A stretch of 56,285 nucleotides of DNA from Alloalcanivorax balearicus MACL04 (lineage in GTDB: Bacteria > Pseudomonadota > Gammaproteobacteria > Pseudomonadales > Alcanivoracaceae), in assembly GCF_025532145.1 (NCBI RefSeq), contig NZ_ARXS01000030.1:1-56285 (forward strand). Reading direction: 5' to 3'. The number at the start of each line of letters is the position of its first letter. The stretch's first letter is position 1. Positions 55,235 through 56,285 of this stretch are shown here, piece after piece. The notes beneath the pieces were generated by a model, which was not told the origin of the DNA, ran no database searches, and saw only the letters and a program-made list of their open reading frames with translations. Made by a program: the position numbers and the translations under genes.

Positions 55235-56164
55235 TTACTGATACCCGCCCGGATGCGGGCGGCCGGCCCGGCACACTTCCAACAGGTGTACCAGCCCCGG
55301 CAGCAGCGCCGCCAGCGTCTCCTCGGCGCCGCGTCGGCTGCCCGGGAACGTCACCACCACGCTTTCCCCGGCCAGCCCGGCAATGCCCCGTGACATCATG
55401 GCGTAGGGCGTACGGCGCTGACCGAAGTCCCGCGCCGCCTCCATCACCCCCGGCAGTTCGGTGGTCAACATGGGTTGCACGGTGTCCACGGTGCAATCAC
55501 GGGGACCAACACCAGTACCGCCAACGGTAACGATCAACGCCGTACCCTCGGTCAGTTGTGCCTGCACCGCCTCGCGCAGTTGATCCGGCTCGTCCGGCAA
55601 CACCTGATAACGCACCGGTTCAAAACCGGCGGCGGCCAGACCTTCTTCCACCGAACGCCCGGCGGTGTCCGGTTTGCGGCCGGCGGCCACGGTGTCCGAC
55701 AGCACGATCACCGACGCGCTCATCGGCGCACGCAGATAGCGGCGGAACTGGGACTTGCCGCCGGTTTTTTCCAGCAGGCGGCCATCGGTGATTTCCAACT
55801 GATCCGGGCGGCAGTGTGGCTTGAGCATATCGTACAGGGTGAGCGCCGCCATCTGCGCGGCGGTAAGCGCTTCCATTTCCACCCCGGTGGGGCCGATGGT
55901 CTGCACTTCGGCCAGGATCGTTACCTGTTCCTCGCCCAGCTCGAATTCCAGTTCGGCGCGATGGATCGGCAGCGGGTGGCACAGCGGCAGCAGTTCGTCG
56001 GTGCGCTTGGCGGCGAGAATGCCGGCGATGCGCGCGGTCTTCAAGGCATCGCCTTTATCGGTGTCGCCCCGGCGCAGGCGCTCGATGCAGTCCTGCGGCG
56101 CCCGCAGACAGCACTGGGCACGGGCGCTGCGGAACGAGTCCGGTTTGTTACTGACGTCTTTCAA
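55235..56164 (-). CDS. MoaC-MogA/MoaB fusion, molybdenum cofactor synthesis
   Basis: A 309-residue fused protein. The N-terminal ~150 residues are MoaC, which forms cyclic pyranopterin monophosphate (DKGDALKTARIAGI, PLCHPLPIH). The C-terminal ~155 residues are a MogA/MoaB domain (VIVLSDTVAAGRKPDTAG, TVGGTGVGPRDCTVD), which adenylylates molybdopterin. The start appears to be TTG at 56164, sharing TTGA with the stop of the upstream gene; no good ATG is available before the conserved part. Its product feeds MoeA, encoded next. Confidence 0.93.
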   Translation of the reverse strand: MKDVSNKPDSFRSARAQCCLRAPQDCIERLRRGDTDKGDALKTARIAGILAAKRTDELLPLCHPLPIHRAELEFELGEEQVTILAEVQTIGPTGVEMEALTAAQMAALTLYDMLKPHCRPDQLEITDGRLLEKTGGKSQFRRYLRAPMSASVIVLSDTVAAGRKPDTAGRSVEEGLAAAGFEPVRYQVLPDEPDQLREAVQAQLTEGTALIVTVGGTGVGPRDCTVDTVQPMLTTELPGVMEAARDFGQRRTPYAMMSRGIAGLAGESVVVTFPGSRRGAEETLAALLPGLVHLLEVCRAGRPHPGGYQ

Positions 56165-56285
56165 GGATGGTCTCCATCACAATGGGGAACCCGGTGATGG
56201 TCCGGGTGAGAGTCATGGTGATCGTGCAAATGAGTGCCCGACTGCGCGTCCGGGCGGATGCAGCAGCCCTGCACATAGGCACTGC
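56161..56285 (-). CDS. 3' end of an upstream gene with His-rich tail (partial)
   Basis: An open frame enters from the right edge and ends in a TGA that overlaps the TTG start of the moaC-mogA fusion. Only 40 residues are visible; nine are His, mostly as HLHDHHD and HPDHH, with three Cys. Such tails bind nickel, zinc or other metals. The tight overlap suggests a molybdenum-cofactor or metal-handling gene of the same operon. The family cannot be named from this piece. Confidence 0.5.
   Translation of the reverse strand, partial: SAYVQGCCIRPDAQSGTHLHDHHDSHPDHHRVPHCDGDHP

Overview
The window is GC-rich, densely packed chromosomal DNA of a Gram-negative gammaproteobacterium. Gene content (lipid A/LPS core, Tat, SecB, BipA, PII-type nitrogen control, ubiquinone UbiE-J-B) and gene order match two loci known from Pseudomonas aeruginosa: the waaF-waaC-waaG-waaP/ilvE/glnE block and the typA/glnA/ntrB/ntrC/secB/grxC/rhodanese/envC/ctpA block. 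I infer Pseudomonadales or Oceanospirillales, possibly an Alcanivorax-like marine bacterium. The genus cannot be proved from the sequence by eye.

Layout. (1) 0.2-14 kb is an LPS core locus. It holds hldE (heptose precursor), two paralogous O-antigen-ligase-like membrane proteins flanking an LpxL-type acyltransferase and two glycosyltransferases, a fused double LPS kinase, a GT2, then waaP, waaG, waaC, an InaA-like kinase-fold protein and waaF. The part between about 4.0 and 9.1 kb has visibly lower GC and looks like the strain-variable outer-core section. (2) 14-22 kb holds ilvE, glnE, an orphan GspE/PulE-type ATPase and a DUF47-pit phosphate uptake operon with a candidate Pho box. (3) 22-29 kb holds argA, a FFLEELY-motif protein, ubiE-ubiJ-ubiB, hisE and tatABC, all rightward. 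(4) 29-34 kb is leftward: an alpha/beta-hydrolase lipoprotein, a DUF4105 protein, DUF3015, dtd and pip. (5) 33.8-39.6 kb is the nitrogen module ntrC-ntrB-(DUF4124)-glnA, with a near-perfect sigma-54 promoter and two NtrC sites upstream of glnA. Since glnE is also present, both the transcriptional and the covalent control of glutamine synthetase lie in this window. (6) 39.4-46 kb is leftward: a TusA/PP-loop sulfur-transfer pair, a YejM/PbgA-like sulfatase-fold membrane protein, and a three-gene set of ATP-grasp ligase, inactive-transglutaminase 7TM protein and retropepsin-like protease. (7) 46-56 kb holds typA, a lipoprotein built of 23-residue repeats, trmL, secB-grxC-rhodanese, envC-ctpA, and moeA plus a moaC-mogA fusion. 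It ends in the 3' end of another gene with a His-rich tail.

No rRNA, tRNA, CRISPR array, prophage or complete insertion sequence was seen. Intergenic structures are plentiful. There is a REP-like palindrome family (one perfect 60-bp copy, one near-perfect copy nested in a larger inverted repeat, one half copy). There are also 'stuttering' repeats at gene ends and several intrinsic terminators. The items I consider most worth follow-up are the ligase/transglutaminase/retropepsin set, the 23-residue-repeat lipoprotein, the interlocked convergent ends of the second ligase and the double kinase, and the nested inverted repeats next to glnA.
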